Shown here piece after piece: positions 30,727 through 39,996 of a DNA stretch of 64,000 nt. Made by a program: the position numbers and the translations under genes. The notes beneath the pieces were generated by a model, which did not search any database, was not told the origin of the DNA, and saw only the letters and a list, made by a program, of their open reading frames with translations. Positions within the stretch are counted from its first letter, which is position 1; each line of letters opens with the position of its first letter. Origin of the DNA: PNNG01 sp964577055 (GTDB taxonomy: Bacteria > Bacteroidota > Bacteroidia > UBA7662); the NCBI GenBank assembly GCA_964577055.1, contig CAZNWC010000010.1:1-64000 (forward strand), written 5' to 3'.

Positions 30727-32945
30727 CAGCCCTCCATGATTTTGCCCAAAGCCTCGTCGTACAACTGGCCAAATTGGGAGATGTTGTGGTATGCTTTGCC
30801 GTCGATGCGGATGTCGCCCTCGGTTACCTCACCCAATTTGCGGAAAGGAATGCCCGATTCGTACAACAACTTCTCCAAAACAGGCTGCTCCATGGGGTCG
30901 ATGCTGATGATGGCGCGGCTCTGGCTCTCACCAAAGAGGAAGGCGTCGGTGCGGAGCGCTGCATCGGTCTGGATATCAAAGCCCAAACCGTTGTAAAAAC
31001 CCGATTCAATGAGGGCGATGAACAAACCGCCGTCGGCCAAATCGTGCATGTGCTCGGCCAGGTTGCGGTCGCGCAGCTGCTTGAGCATGCTGTGGAGCTG
31101 CTTTTCGGCTTCCAATGAAAAATGGGGACAAGTACTGTGCTTGATGCCGTGGTAGCTGTAAATGTATTGCGAGCTGCCGAGGTCGTTGTTCATCTCGCCC
31201 AGCACATAAATCAAATCGCCGGGCTGCTTGAAATACATGGTTTGCAGCTGCTCTTTTTTGTCGAGAATGCCCACCATGCCAATCACAGGCGAAGGGTAAA
31301 CCGGACCTTCGTAGCTCGATTGGTTGTAGAAACTTACATTACCGCCTGTTACCGGGGTGCCGAGGGCCAAACAAGCTTCGCCCATGCCTTTGATGGCACC
31401 TACAAACTGCCAGTATACTTCGGGATTGTAGGGATTGCCAAAATTCAAACAGTTGGTCACCGCCACCGGCTCGCCTCCCGAACAAACGATGTTGCGGGCA
31501 GCTTCGGCCACTGCAATGGCAGTGCCTTGGTGCGGATCGGCGTAAATGTAGCGCGAGTTGCAGTCGACCGACATGGCCAAGGCCTTTTCGGTCCCCCGCA
31601 CATCCACCACGGAGGCGTCGCTGGGCTGGTTGGTGCCTATGTTGATGGTGCCCACCATGCTGTCGTATTGCTGATACACCCACTTCTTTGAACACAAATT
31701 GGGGTGGGTGGCCAAGTGCTCCATCACCGGCAACAAATCGGCTGGTTGTGGCACAGCGGCATTGTTGTATTTGGCAATTTCCTCCAAGTAAGCAGGTTCC
31801 TTGTATTCGCGGTGGTAAACAGGTGCACCACCGCCCAATACCAGGCTTTCGGCAGGCACATCGGCTACCAGCTCGTCTTGCATGTAAAACTTCAGGCGCT
31901 CGCCTTCGGTTACTTCGCCAATTTGCACGCAGTTGATGTCCCATTTGTCGAAAACAGCCAACAGCTTGTCTTCATGGCCTTTTTTACACACGATGAGCAT
32001 GCGTTCTTGCGATTCCGACAACAATATCTCCCAAGGCTGCATATGGGCTTGGCGGGTAGGCACGCGGTCGAGCCAAATCACCATGCCGTGTTCGCCCTTG
32101 GCCGACATTTCGGAGCTCGAGCAAATGATGCCTGCGGCCCCCATGTCTTGCATGCCCACAATGGCGCCGGTATCGATGGCTTCGAGGGTGGCTTCGAGCA
32201 GCAGTTTTTCCTGGAAGGGGTCGCCCACCTGCACCGATGGCAGGTCGTCGGCCGAATCTTCGGTGATGTCTTTAGAAGCAAAGGCCGCCCCGTGGATACC
32301 GTCTTTGCCGGTATGCGAACCTACAATGAATACCGGGTTGCCCACGCCATACGAAATGGCCGAAACGGTTTTACCCTTTTCTACGATGCCCACCGACATG
32401 GCGTTCACCAGGGGATTTACCGTGAAACAATCGTCGAAATACACTTCGCCGCCCACGGTAGGTACGCCAAAGGCATTGCCATAGTCGCCAATGCCCTTCA
32501 CCACCCCGCGGATGATCCACTTGGTGCGCTCTTGTTGCAAATTGCCAAAACGCAGGCTGTTGAGCTGTGCAATGGGGCGCGCACCCATGGTAAAGATGTC
32601 GCGGTTGATGCCACCCACGCCGGTAGCCGCTCCTTGGTAAGGCTCAATGGCCGAGGGGTGGTTGTGCGATTCAATTTTGAAGGCACAGCCCAAGCCGTCG
32701 CCAATGTCGACCAAACCCGCATTTTCTTCACCCGCCTTGGCCAGCATGCGCTCACCGTCTTTGGGCAGGGTTTTCAGCCAAACGATGGAGTTTTTGTACG
32801 AGCAGTGCTCGCTCCACATCACCGAATACACGCTCAACTCATTGAAATTGGGCGTACGGCCCAGTATTTCGCAAATTTTGTCGAACTCTTCGGGCAACAA
32901 GCCCAGCTTTTGGGCGGTTTCTACAGTCGGCAATTTATCTTCCAC
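30726..32945 (-). CDS. purL: Phosphoribosylformylglycinamidine synthase PurL
   Basis: 739 residues, the small PurL type that needs separate PurS and PurQ subunits. Motifs of the AIR-synthase-like fold are in order: SVYSVMWSEHCSYKNS near the N-terminus, the FGAM/ATP region KIESHNHPSAIEPYQGAATG with HNHPS, GMQDMGAAGIICSSSEM, and the second half (CLALGTPVTGGNVSFYN, MHDLADGGLFIALIESG). It converts FGAR to FGAM in purine synthesis using glutamine-derived ammonia. No purS or purQ is in this window. It follows the PepSY-like gene by 6 bp. Confidence 0.96.
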   Translation of the reverse strand: MEDKLPTVETAQKLGLLPEEFDKICEILGRTPNFNELSVYSVMWSEHCSYKNSIVWLKTLPKDGERMLAKAGEENAGLVDIGDGLGCAFKIESHNHPSAIEPYQGAATGVGGINRDIFTMGARPIAQLNSLRFGNLQQERTKWIIRGVVKGIGDYGNAFGVPTVGGEVYFDDCFTVNPLVNAMSVGIVEKGKTVSAISYGVGNPVFIVGSHTGKDGIHGAAFASKDITEDSADDLPSVQVGDPFQEKLLLEATLEAIDTGAIVGMQDMGAAGIICSSSEMSAKGEHGMVIWLDRVPTRQAHMQPWEILLSESQERMLIVCKKGHEDKLLAVFDKWDINCVQIGEVTEGERLKFYMQDELVADVPAESLVLGGGAPVYHREYKEPAYLEEIAKYNNAAVPQPADLLPVMEHLATHPNLCSKKWVYQQYDSMVGTINIGTNQPSDASVVDVRGTEKALAMSVDCNSRYIYADPHQGTAIAVAEAARNIVCSGGEPVAVTNCLNFGNPYNPEVYWQFVGAIKGMGEACLALGTPVTGGNVSFYNQSSYEGPVYPSPVIGMVGILDKKEQLQTMYFKQPGDLIYVLGEMNNDLGSSQYIYSYHGIKHSTCPHFSLEAEKQLHSMLKQLRDRNLAEHMHDLADGGLFIALIESGFYNGLGFDIQTDAALRTDAFLFGESQSRAIISIDPMEQPVLEKLLYESGIPFRKLGEVTEGDIRIDGKAYHNISQFGQLYDEALGKIMEG

Positions 32946-32951
32946 GGGTGA

Positions 32952-33392
32952 TTATTTAGCGGTTTGAAGGCGACCATTGCGGTCGAAACGGAGGGTTTGT
33001 GTTTTTTTATCGGGACAAGCCAGCACAGCTTCAAGGGTGAACTGTTCCTGGGTTTCGAGCGAGCGCAGCTGCTTTAGCATGCAACTGCCGTATTCTTCTT
33101 TGAGGGTAACTACGGTAGCCAACGGCAACTCGGCCTCGGTGACGGTGCTTTCTTTGCTGATCCAGCGTAAATCTTTGCCATATATCACCCTGCGTTGACG
33201 GCCCAAATGCTCAAAATCAACCCGGTAGTTGCCTTCTTGCTTCCTCCATTTGGCCTTGGTAGCCGCAGGATAGGTATCGCGGAAGACCACGAGCAAATCG
33301 TAGGGCACTTTTTTGGTTTTGATTTTTTGGGCTTGGGTAGCCGGTGCCAAGAGCAGCACAAAAAGAATGGAGAGGAGGAGGCGCAACGGCAT
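32952..33392 (-). CDS. PepSY-like (BLIP-fold) secreted protein
   Basis: 146 residues with a signal peptide (LRLLLSILFVLLLAP, cleaved after TQAQ). The core DTYPAATKAKWRKQEGNYRV has the pattern of the PepSY-like family: a helix ending YP-A--A-W followed by a strand with YxVxF, here YRVDFEHLG. The usual second repeat is partly visible (VVTLKEEYGSCMLKQLRSLE). Two cysteines may form a disulfide. Such periplasmic proteins are of unknown function. It is first in the operon with purL and the serine hydrolase and has a promoter 5 bp before its ATG. Confidence 0.75.
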   Translation of the reverse strand: MPLRLLLSILFVLLLAPATQAQKIKTKKVPYDLLVVFRDTYPAATKAKWRKQEGNYRVDFEHLGRQRRVIYGKDLRWISKESTVTEAELPLATVVTLKEEYGSCMLKQLRSLETQEQFTLEAVLACPDKKTQTLRFDRNGRLQTAK

Positions 33393-33397
33393 GGGCG

Positions 33398-33405
33398 CAA
33401 AAATA
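33398..33405 (-). promoter_or_regulatory. -7 promoter element TATTTTTG for PepSY-purL-hydrolase operon
   Basis: Exact TAnnTTTG on the minus strand, 5 bp before the ATG at 33392. It implies a nearly leaderless operon transcript. Confidence 0.55.
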
Positions 33406-33708
33406 CGCTATTCTCTAAGAAGTTGAAAGTTCGGTAACGCAATGGTTGATAATCGTGCCGCCTTGTTTTCAAGTGGGGCATGTTTGCATCAACGGAACCA
33501 AGGCTTACGGGGGATGCAGTCGTTGTAAAAGCTGTGTAATCCTTGCAATTGGTTTGTGGCCCATCTAAATCGTTTTGATAAGACGAAGCGTTACATATAA
33601 ATGAATAAAGAATATAACAAAATGACTTTATTTGACGAAAAAATGCGACACTAAAATGTAAACAATAGACAGGATTTAAATTATTTTACTCGAAACGAAA
33701 TTTTACCC
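33406..33708. other. Upstream region of glutamine synthetase
   Basis: About 300 bp, AT-rich toward 33580-33700, between the divergent purL operon and glnN promoters. No open frame or clear hairpin supports a gene or RNA. It may contain nitrogen-control sites, but no operator was recognised. Confidence 0.5.
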
Positions 33709-33716
33709 TACTTTTG
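33709..33716 (+). promoter_or_regulatory. -7 promoter element TACTTTTG for glnN
   Basis: Exact TAnnTTTG match 19 bp upstream of the ATG at 33736, inside an AT-rich tract typical of a strong promoter. Confidence 0.65.
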
Positions 33717-33735
33717 TGTCATAATTTTTAAAAAT

Positions 33736-35922
33736 ATGTCAACCATTCGCAAAGAAGCATTGCAAACCGTTAGGACACGCCAGTTGATCCAGGTTCAGGC
33801 TCCTACCGCCAAAATCTCTCAGATTTTTGGTGAGAACGTATTCGATCGCAAATCCATGCGTGAGTTTTTGGCCGAAGATGTATACGAAAGCCTGATGGCT
33901 TGCATTGAAAAAGGCACGCGGGTTGACAAAGAAATCGCTCAGCAAGTGGCTACCGGTATGAAGAACTGGGCCATGAGCAAAGGCGCCACCCACTACACCC
34001 ACTGGTTCCAACCCCTCACCGGTGCAACCGCCGAAAAACACGATGCTTTCTTTTCGTTGAACAGCGACGGCGAAGCCATCGAAGCATTTAGCGGTGGCGC
34101 CCTGGTACAACAAGAGCCCGATGCCTCAAGCTTCCCCAACGGCGGCATCCGCAATACGTTCGAAGCCCGTGGTTATACCGCCTGGGATCCTTCTTCACCC
34201 GCATTCTTGTTCAGCGGCCCTGCTGGCAAAACCCTCTGCATTCCTACCATCTTCGTATCGTACACCGGCGAATCGCTCGACTACAAGTCGCCCCTGCTCA
34301 AATCTTTGGGTGCCGTAGAAGCTGCTGGCGTAGCTGTATGCCAGTACTTCGACAAGAACATCACCAAGGTATATCCTACCCTCGGCATCGAGCAAGAGTA
34401 CTTCCTCGTAGATGGTACGCTGTTCGCAGCCCGTCCCGACCTCATGTTGGCTGGCCGTTCACTCTTTGGCCATGCCCCCGCTCGCGGTCAGCAGCTCGAA
34501 GACCACTATTTTGGCTCTATTCCTGAGCGTGTGCATGCCTTCATGGTTGACTTGGAGTACGAAGCCCTCAAATTGGGTATCCCCTTGAAAACCCGTCACA
34601 ACGAAGTGGCTCCCGGTCAGTTCGAATGTGCGCCTTTGTTCGAAGAAATCAACCTGGCCGTTGACCACAACCAGCTGCTCATGGATTTGATGGAGAAAAT
34701 CGCCAAGCGCCACCATTTCCGCGTGTTGCTGCACGAAAAGCCATTTGCAGGCGTAAACGGCTCGGGCAAGCACAACAACTGGTCGCTCAGCACCAATACT
34801 GGCAAAAACCTGCTCTCACCCGGCAAAACCCCGAAGAACAACCTCATGTTCCTCACCTTCTTCGTGAATGCCATCAAAGCATTCCACGATTATGCCGATC
34901 TCATCCGCGCAGCCATTGCCTCAGCCTCAAACGACCACCGTTTGGGCGCCAACGAAGCACCACCGGCCATCATGTCGGCCTTCTTGGGTGAGCAGCTGAG
35001 CCGCGTGCTCGACGAAATCGAAAAAGGCAAGATTGAGCACAACGAAAGCGAAGTGCGCAGCCTCATGCACAGCATCAAGGCCATTCCTGAAATCCTGCTC
35101 GACAATACCGACCGTAACCGTACCTCGCCTTTTGCCTTTACCGGCAATAAGTTCGAACTCCGCGCGGTAGGTTCAAGCGCCAACAGCGCCCAGGCCATGA
35201 CCGCCTTGAACACAGCCATGGCCAAAACCCTCTCCGATTTTAAAAATGAGGTCGACAAACTCATAGGCGATGGCGACAGCCGCGAAACAGCCCTGCTCAC
35301 CGTGATCCAGAAGTATATCAAGCAGACCAAGAAAATCCGCTTCGAAGGCAACGGTTACGGCGAAGAATGGCGTTTGGAAGCTGAAAAGCGTGGCTTGGCC
35401 AACGTGCGTACCACGCCACATGCCTTGGATGCCATGATGACCAAGAAGGCCATCGATCTCTACACCAAAACCGGTGTATTCACCAAGCGTGAGATTGAAG
35501 CCCGTCACGAGATTTTGTTGGAAGACTACACCAAAAAAATCCAAATCGAATCGCGCATCATCGGCGATATGGCCATGACCAAGATCGTTCCAGCTGCGGT
35601 AGCCTACCAGAACCTTTTGGTGAACAATCTCAAAGGACTGAAGGAACTCGGCATCAAAGCCGATAATTTCAAAGGACAACTCGAATTGTTAGAGCGAACC
35701 AGCAAGCACATCAACAGCATCATCGAAAAAGTAGAAGCCATGCGCCTTACCCGCAAGCGTCTCAATGAGGTGGAAGATGCCCGCGAACGTGCCATTGGCT
35801 ACTGCGATGAGGTAAAACCCTTCTTCGACGAAATCCGCTACCACGCCGACAAGCTCGAGCTGATTGTAGACGACGAATTGTGGCCTTTGCCCAAGTACCG
35901 CGAACTGCTTTTCATCAAATAA
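33736..35922 (+). CDS. glnN: Glutamine synthetase type III
   Basis: 728 residues, the length of GSIII (far longer than GSI). The N-terminal domain starts IFGENVFDRKSMREFLAEDV. Catalytic-core motifs are GATHYTHWFQPLTGATAEKH, GIEQEYFLVD with metal-binding Glu, KTRHNEVAPGQFECAPLFEE, VNGSGKHNNWSLSTNTGKN with the ATP/glutamate loop, and a late DNTDRNRTSPFAFTGNKFE. It makes glutamine from glutamate, ammonia and ATP and is the main ammonium-assimilation enzyme in many Bacteroidota. Codon use is strongly biased, fitting high expression. It is monocistronic with its own promoter and terminator. Confidence 0.97.
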   Translation: MSTIRKEALQTVRTRQLIQVQAPTAKISQIFGENVFDRKSMREFLAEDVYESLMACIEKGTRVDKEIAQQVATGMKNWAMSKGATHYTHWFQPLTGATAEKHDAFFSLNSDGEAIEAFSGGALVQQEPDASSFPNGGIRNTFEARGYTAWDPSSPAFLFSGPAGKTLCIPTIFVSYTGESLDYKSPLLKSLGAVEAAGVAVCQYFDKNITKVYPTLGIEQEYFLVDGTLFAARPDLMLAGRSLFGHAPARGQQLEDHYFGSIPERVHAFMVDLEYEALKLGIPLKTRHNEVAPGQFECAPLFEEINLAVDHNQLLMDLMEKIAKRHHFRVLLHEKPFAGVNGSGKHNNWSLSTNTGKNLLSPGKTPKNNLMFLTFFVNAIKAFHDYADLIRAAIASASNDHRLGANEAPPAIMSAFLGEQLSRVLDEIEKGKIEHNESEVRSLMHSIKAIPEILLDNTDRNRTSPFAFTGNKFELRAVGSSANSAQAMTALNTAMAKTLSDFKNEVDKLIGDGDSRETALLTVIQKYIKQTKKIRFEGNGYGEEWRLEAEKRGLANVRTTPHALDAMMTKKAIDLYTKTGVFTKREIEARHEILLEDYTKKIQIESRIIGDMAMTKIVPAAVAYQNLLVNNLKGLKELGIKADNFKGQLELLERTSKHINSIIEKVEAMRLTRKRLNEVEDARERAIGYCDEVKPFFDEIRYHADKLELIVDDELWPLPKYRELLFIK

Positions 35923-35938
35923 GCAGTAGCAAGCAACG

Positions 35939-35970
35939 AAAGCCGGTCCTACCAAAGGGCCGGCTTTTCT
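35939..35970 (+). terminator. Intrinsic terminator after glnN
   Basis: AAAGCCGGTCCT (35939-35950), a 5-base loop, and AGGGCCGGCTTT (35956-35967) with one G-T pair, then TTCTGTTT. Stem of 12 bp beginning 16 bp past the stop codon. Confidence 0.85.
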
Positions 35971-36026
35971 GTTTAAACAGCCACAGCAAACCCCAAAACA
36001 CGTAAATTGCCTTTCAATTTTTGATT

Positions 36027-36368
36027 ATGTCACTCGTCAACGAATTCAACGATTACCGCGCCCGCATGAACGAGCGCATTTTGTCGACCAAGAACAAAAC
36101 CATCCAAAAAATATACAATGCCGATACCACGGCCTACCAGGAAGGAGCCCTTGATGCCAAAACCAAAGAAATGCTGGGTTTGGTAGCGAGCATGGTGTTG
36201 CGTTGCGACGATTGCATCCGCTACCATGTGCAAGAGTGCCACGCATTGGGTATTAGCGAAGCCGAGCTGATGGAGGTGATGGGCATCGCCAACCTAGTAG
36301 GTGGCACTATCGTGATTCCACATACCCGACGGGCCATTGAATTTTGGGATGCTTTACAAGCACAATGA
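36027..36368 (+). CDS. AhpD-like/carboxymuconolactone decarboxylase family protein
   Basis: 113 residues. ATG at 36027 is preferred over a TTG two codons earlier. The all-helical AhpD-like fold is shown by LDAKTKEMLGLVASMVLRCD, the redox CxxC with following His (RCDDCIRYHVQECHALG, C-x2-C-x3-H) and the final MGIANLVGGTIVIPHTRRA. Family members reduce peroxiredoxin AhpC or act on peroxides. No ahpC is adjacent. It ends 1 bp before the sugar dehydrogenase gene starts, so the two may be co-transcribed. Confidence 0.88.
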   Translation: MSLVNEFNDYRARMNERILSTKNKTIQKIYNADTTAYQEGALDAKTKEMLGLVASMVLRCDDCIRYHVQECHALGISEAELMEVMGIANLVGGTIVIPHTRRAIEFWDALQAQ

Positions 36369-36369
36369 G

Positions 36370-37734
36370 ATGAAAAAACTGCTCCTCCTGTTGCTTTTGG
36401 CCAGTGGCCTGCAAGTCCAAGCACAAATTCAAGTGGGTGGTACCACGGTCGACACCAGCACCATCATCAGCGGTATTGACATTCCGTGGACCATTTTATG
36501 GGGGCCCGACAATCATTTGTGGATGACTGAGCGGTATGGGCGCATCAGCCGGGTGAATCCGCAAACCGGCCAACAAACGGTGTTGCGCATCGTGAGCGAT
36601 TGTTACGACATCGGCGAATCGGGTTTATTGGGCATGGCGCTATATCCCAATTTTGTGGATACGCCTTGGGTATATTATGTGTATACCTACCAGGCCGGCA
36701 GTCAGATCCGTGAGCGACTGGTACGTTCTACTTACAACGCCCAAACACAAACACTCGGCAACGATACCACCCTCTTGAACGATATACCTGGCAACAGCAC
36801 CCACAACGGGTCGCGTTTGCTTTTTTTACCCGACCGCTCGTTGCTCATGACCACTGGCGACGCCCAAAACCTGCAAGCGCCATTGAACCCTATCAACCTA
36901 GCGGGCAAGGTGCTGCGGATGATGTCCAATGGGGCTATTCCCGCCAACAATCCAACCCCAGCCAGCCGGGTGTACACCTTGGGCCACCGCAATGCACAGG
37001 GTATTTTGTTGCATCCCAATGGCAAAATTTACAGCTCAGAACACGGTCCCAATGCCGACGACGAGCTAAATGAAATCATTGCCGGCCGCAATTACGGCTG
37101 GCCCACGGTTTCAGGCATGTGCGATGCACCATCGGAACTAACCTACTGCTTTGCCAACAATGTGAAGGAGCCACTGCGTTTTTGGACACCCACCATTGCT
37201 CCGGCAGGAATGATATGGTACGACCATCCGCGTTTGCCAGTTTTCAGGAACCGCATCATCCTTACTGCCCTCAAAAACATGCGTTTGTATGTGCTGGAGC
37301 TCGACAGTGCAGGCAATCAAATTGTTTCGGAGCAGCAATACCTCAATGGGGTGTATGGCCGTTTGCGCGACATTGTGGCGGATCCCGAAGGAAACATTTA
37401 CCTGGCTACCAACGGCCTCAATTGGACCAACGACCAGCCTTTTACGCACCGCATTGTGAAGCTCACGGCCGCATGGAGCAATACCTCTGTACGTACAGCA
37501 AGCATTGAAGATGGCGCTTCGGTATTTCCCATGCCCCTGACCGAAGGTAGCCAATTGCGGCTGAAAACCGGATGGGTGGGGCGCACCATCCGTATCACCG
37601 ATTTGCAAGGGCGTTTGGTGCAGCAGTTTGTGGCCGATGCCGAGTTTACACGGTTAAGCGTGGACAATCTTCCGCAAGCTTTGCTCTTTCTGCAAATCGA
37701 AGGCATACCCGGCGCTATAAAACTGATGAGGTAG
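36370..37734 (+). CDS. PQQ-dependent sugar dehydrogenase-like secreted protein
   Basis: 454 residues from the ATG at 36370, with a signal peptide (KLLLLLLLASGLQVQAQ). The glucose/sorbosone dehydrogenase six-bladed propeller is clear: IPWTILWGPDNHLWMTERYG, GESGLLGMALYPNFVDTPWV, THNGSRLLFLPDRSLLMTTG, LGHRNAQGILLHPNGKIYSS, EHGPNADDELNEI and NYGWP. The last 80 residues (about 375-454) look like a degenerate T9SS-type tail (VFPMPLTEGSQLRL, GRTIRITDLQGRLVQQFVAD). It probably oxidises sugars outside the cell or at the surface with PQQ; no PQQ-synthesis genes are in view. Confidence 0.88.
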   Translation: MKKLLLLLLLASGLQVQAQIQVGGTTVDTSTIISGIDIPWTILWGPDNHLWMTERYGRISRVNPQTGQQTVLRIVSDCYDIGESGLLGMALYPNFVDTPWVYYVYTYQAGSQIRERLVRSTYNAQTQTLGNDTTLLNDIPGNSTHNGSRLLFLPDRSLLMTTGDAQNLQAPLNPINLAGKVLRMMSNGAIPANNPTPASRVYTLGHRNAQGILLHPNGKIYSSEHGPNADDELNEIIAGRNYGWPTVSGMCDAPSELTYCFANNVKEPLRFWTPTIAPAGMIWYDHPRLPVFRNRIILTALKNMRLYVLELDSAGNQIVSEQQYLNGVYGRLRDIVADPEGNIYLATNGLNWTNDQPFTHRIVKLTAAWSNTSVRTASIEDGASVFPMPLTEGSQLRLKTGWVGRTIRITDLQGRLVQQFVADAEFTRLSVDNLPQALLFLQIEGIPGAIKLMR

Positions 37735-37770
37735 CGCGCACCGTTCGCCCTGAAGGGGCTTTAGATTATA

Positions 37771-39924
37771 TCACCATCCCACGAACTGCCTTCTCCAAAG
37801 GAGATAAAGCAGCATGCCCAGTACCAATCCACCTAAGAGAAGGTATTTGAGGTAGGGTTTCTTTTTGGCCACAAATGGATCTACCAAATTGATGCTGGCA
37901 CCGGCTGGAATTTCGGCCAGTTGGGTGAGCGTTTTGCCAAAAGCAATGTTCACGGCTGCGCGCGCATTGATGGCCCAACCATTGGCATCGAGTAGGGGGG
38001 CCAGATTGCGGTTGCGGAGCTTCAGCCAGGCCAAAATCATCGAAGGGCCCGAAATCACCAGCAAAAGGCCGGCGAGGGCCAAAGGCATTTTCCACCATAC
38101 GAGGCCCAAAAATCCGCCCACCACCGATGCCAAGGCCGTTCCCAAAGCCCCCAAGGCCAAGCTGATGGCGGCAAAGATGCCTACAAACTTACCAATGTCG
38201 AATGGCACAGGCTTGGGAGCATCGGCCTTGTCGCTAAGTGGACTGCCGTCAACCGCGGCGGCGGCATCGGCTTCCACTTTTTTATCTTGCGCTTCTGCAA
38301 ATTGGCTGATTTGCTTTTCAATCAAAGCTGCCACTTTGCGGTAGGGTGCCCAAAAGGCTTGTCGAATACTGATGGGGTTCTCGATGATTTTGACCACTGT
38401 GGCATCCCAATCGTTGCCACGCACATCGTAAAACAGGGCGTTTCGGCCTACCACCAAATTATCGACATCACCGTTGGTGAGGGCCGCCACAATGGTCATG
38501 CTTTCATTGCTGTGCCGCGATTTGCATTGACAATACAACAAATACATGCCACTCATGCCCGCCAAGAGGTTGTGTCTCCCCATATCATCCACCCGAACAC
38601 ATAAACTCAAACTCCGTTGGTCAATATACAAAGTGCCAGCCTCAAAAATGGCACGTGTGGCATTGCTGCTGTAGAAGTCGTAAAAGGTCACAAAGTTTTT
38701 GAGCAGCCGGTATAAATCGCGGTGGAATCGCACCAGCTTATCCACCTGCATGATATTTTCGGCCGCCTCACGTTGGGCCTCGTCCTTGTCGATGAGTGCT
38801 TCGAGCGCAGCCCGATCGCTTTGTTGCAAGGCACGGAGTTGCTCCACCGACCAACCAGCAAGTGCCTGACCACATTCAGCGGCCAGCCACGCACCATAGG
38901 CCGACATTTCGTTTTTGAGCTGCTCCCACTGGGATAGGTCAAGGGTTGATACCTTTCCGAAAAGGGGCTCCACTGCCGCCAAACGCAATTGTTCGATGGC
39001 TTTTTCCCAGGCCGGATTGATGCCAGTGAGCAGGGGAAGGGATGCAGCAGGGGCTATTTTGGCCAAAGGGGCTTGGTGCAGTACTGTTGCTGAGGTATCG
39101 AGGAGTACTTGCCGGTAAGCTTCCAGGCTTTGGGTGGCCAATCCAAGGCTTTCGGTGGTTTGACCATCGAAAGTGGCCAGTCGGCATCGCAAAAAATAAT
39201 CATCTACCTTGGCCGTTACCGCCTGAAAGGCCTGCCAGGCAGTAGCGGTTTGTTCGCCGAAAGGCAGCACTTTTTTGCTTGCGCCAGCCTGGAGCCAGTC
39301 CAAGCGCTGCCCCAACAAATCGTAAAATGCCGCGATTCCAGCACGGTCGATGCCGGGCTTCCCCGAACGATCCGTCAATCCCTGGCTGGCCTGTAAAATG
39401 GTGTCAATGAGTGAGGCCAAGCTTGCATCGTCTCCAGCACTGCTGGAAGTGATGATCCCATCGCCATTAAATTTGGTGTTTTCAAAGATGCGGGTAGCGT
39501 CGGCCGTTTCGGCAATCGATATCCAGTTTTGCTCACGCAAGCCAAGCGATTTGAGAATGGTTTTGGCAGATGCATGCAGCTTTTTGCCCAGCTCGTCCTC
39601 GGTATTGATGGCATCGAGGGGTAGCCGCTCTGCTTGCCGGAGCAAATCATCGGGCTGGCGCAAAAGCCGAGTAGCCCAACGCACCGCTGCAAGCACATCG
39701 TTTACCCGGAGCTTGCCGTCGCCGTCCTGGTCCATCAATTGCAAACTGCGGGTGTCGATCTCGAGACCGTTGACTGGACAGCTCAATACCGTCCACAACT
39801 TTTGATTGAGCTCATGCAGGTGCAACAGGTCATCACCTTTGTCGAGGTTCACCCTTTTAACGCCTCCTACCGAGGCAAAACTCCAACGGTAAGCGGGGGT
39901 CGCTTGCGAAGATTCAGTTTGCAT
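37771..39924 (-). CDS. Large membrane protein with EF-hand-like motif, unknown
   Basis: 717 residues from the ATG at 39924; the frame extends 71 codons further up into copA's promoter region, so the shorter start is chosen. An EF-hand-like loop (LMDQDGDGKLRVNDVLAAV) is near residue 65. A long helical cytoplasm-like region follows. Three hydrophobic segments sit near the C-terminus (IFAAISLALGALGTALASVV, ALAGLLLVISGPSMILAWL, YLLLGGLVLGMLLYLLW). No catalytic motif is recognised. Divergent from copA with only 72 bp between them, which may reflect shared control. Convergent with the sugar dehydrogenase. Confidence 0.7.
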   Translation of the reverse strand: MQTESSQATPAYRWSFASVGGVKRVNLDKGDDLLHLHELNQKLWTVLSCPVNGLEIDTRSLQLMDQDGDGKLRVNDVLAAVRWATRLLRQPDDLLRQAERLPLDAINTEDELGKKLHASAKTILKSLGLREQNWISIAETADATRIFENTKFNGDGIITSSSAGDDASLASLIDTILQASQGLTDRSGKPGIDRAGIAAFYDLLGQRLDWLQAGASKKVLPFGEQTATAWQAFQAVTAKVDDYFLRCRLATFDGQTTESLGLATQSLEAYRQVLLDTSATVLHQAPLAKIAPAASLPLLTGINPAWEKAIEQLRLAAVEPLFGKVSTLDLSQWEQLKNEMSAYGAWLAAECGQALAGWSVEQLRALQQSDRAALEALIDKDEAQREAAENIMQVDKLVRFHRDLYRLLKNFVTFYDFYSSNATRAIFEAGTLYIDQRSLSLCVRVDDMGRHNLLAGMSGMYLLYCQCKSRHSNESMTIVAALTNGDVDNLVVGRNALFYDVRGNDWDATVVKIIENPISIRQAFWAPYRKVAALIEKQISQFAEAQDKKVEADAAAAVDGSPLSDKADAPKPVPFDIGKFVGIFAAISLALGALGTALASVVGGFLGLVWWKMPLALAGLLLVISGPSMILAWLKLRNRNLAPLLDANGWAINARAAVNIAFGKTLTQLAEIPAGASINLVDPFVAKKKPYLKYLLLGGLVLGMLLYLLWRRQFVGW

Positions 39925-39968
39925 GTCGGCAATTTCGAAATTTCTGCCGAAACTGCCCACAGGGAACT

Positions 39969-39976
39969 TAGTTTTG
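39969..39976 (+). promoter_or_regulatory. -7 promoter element TAGTTTTG for copA
   Basis: Exact TAnnTTTG match 20 bp upstream of the copA ATG, in the 72-bp divergent intergenic region. No CueR- or CopY-like operator palindrome was recognised. Confidence 0.6.
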
Positions 39977-39996
39977 TGTCCACGCATTTTACATAT

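Noticed and set aside
39634..39996. N-terminal extension of CopA
   Set aside because: The extra 121 codons lie within the divergent EF-hand gene in antisense and precede the promoter at 39969; CopA's metal-binding domain starts normally after the ATG at 39997.
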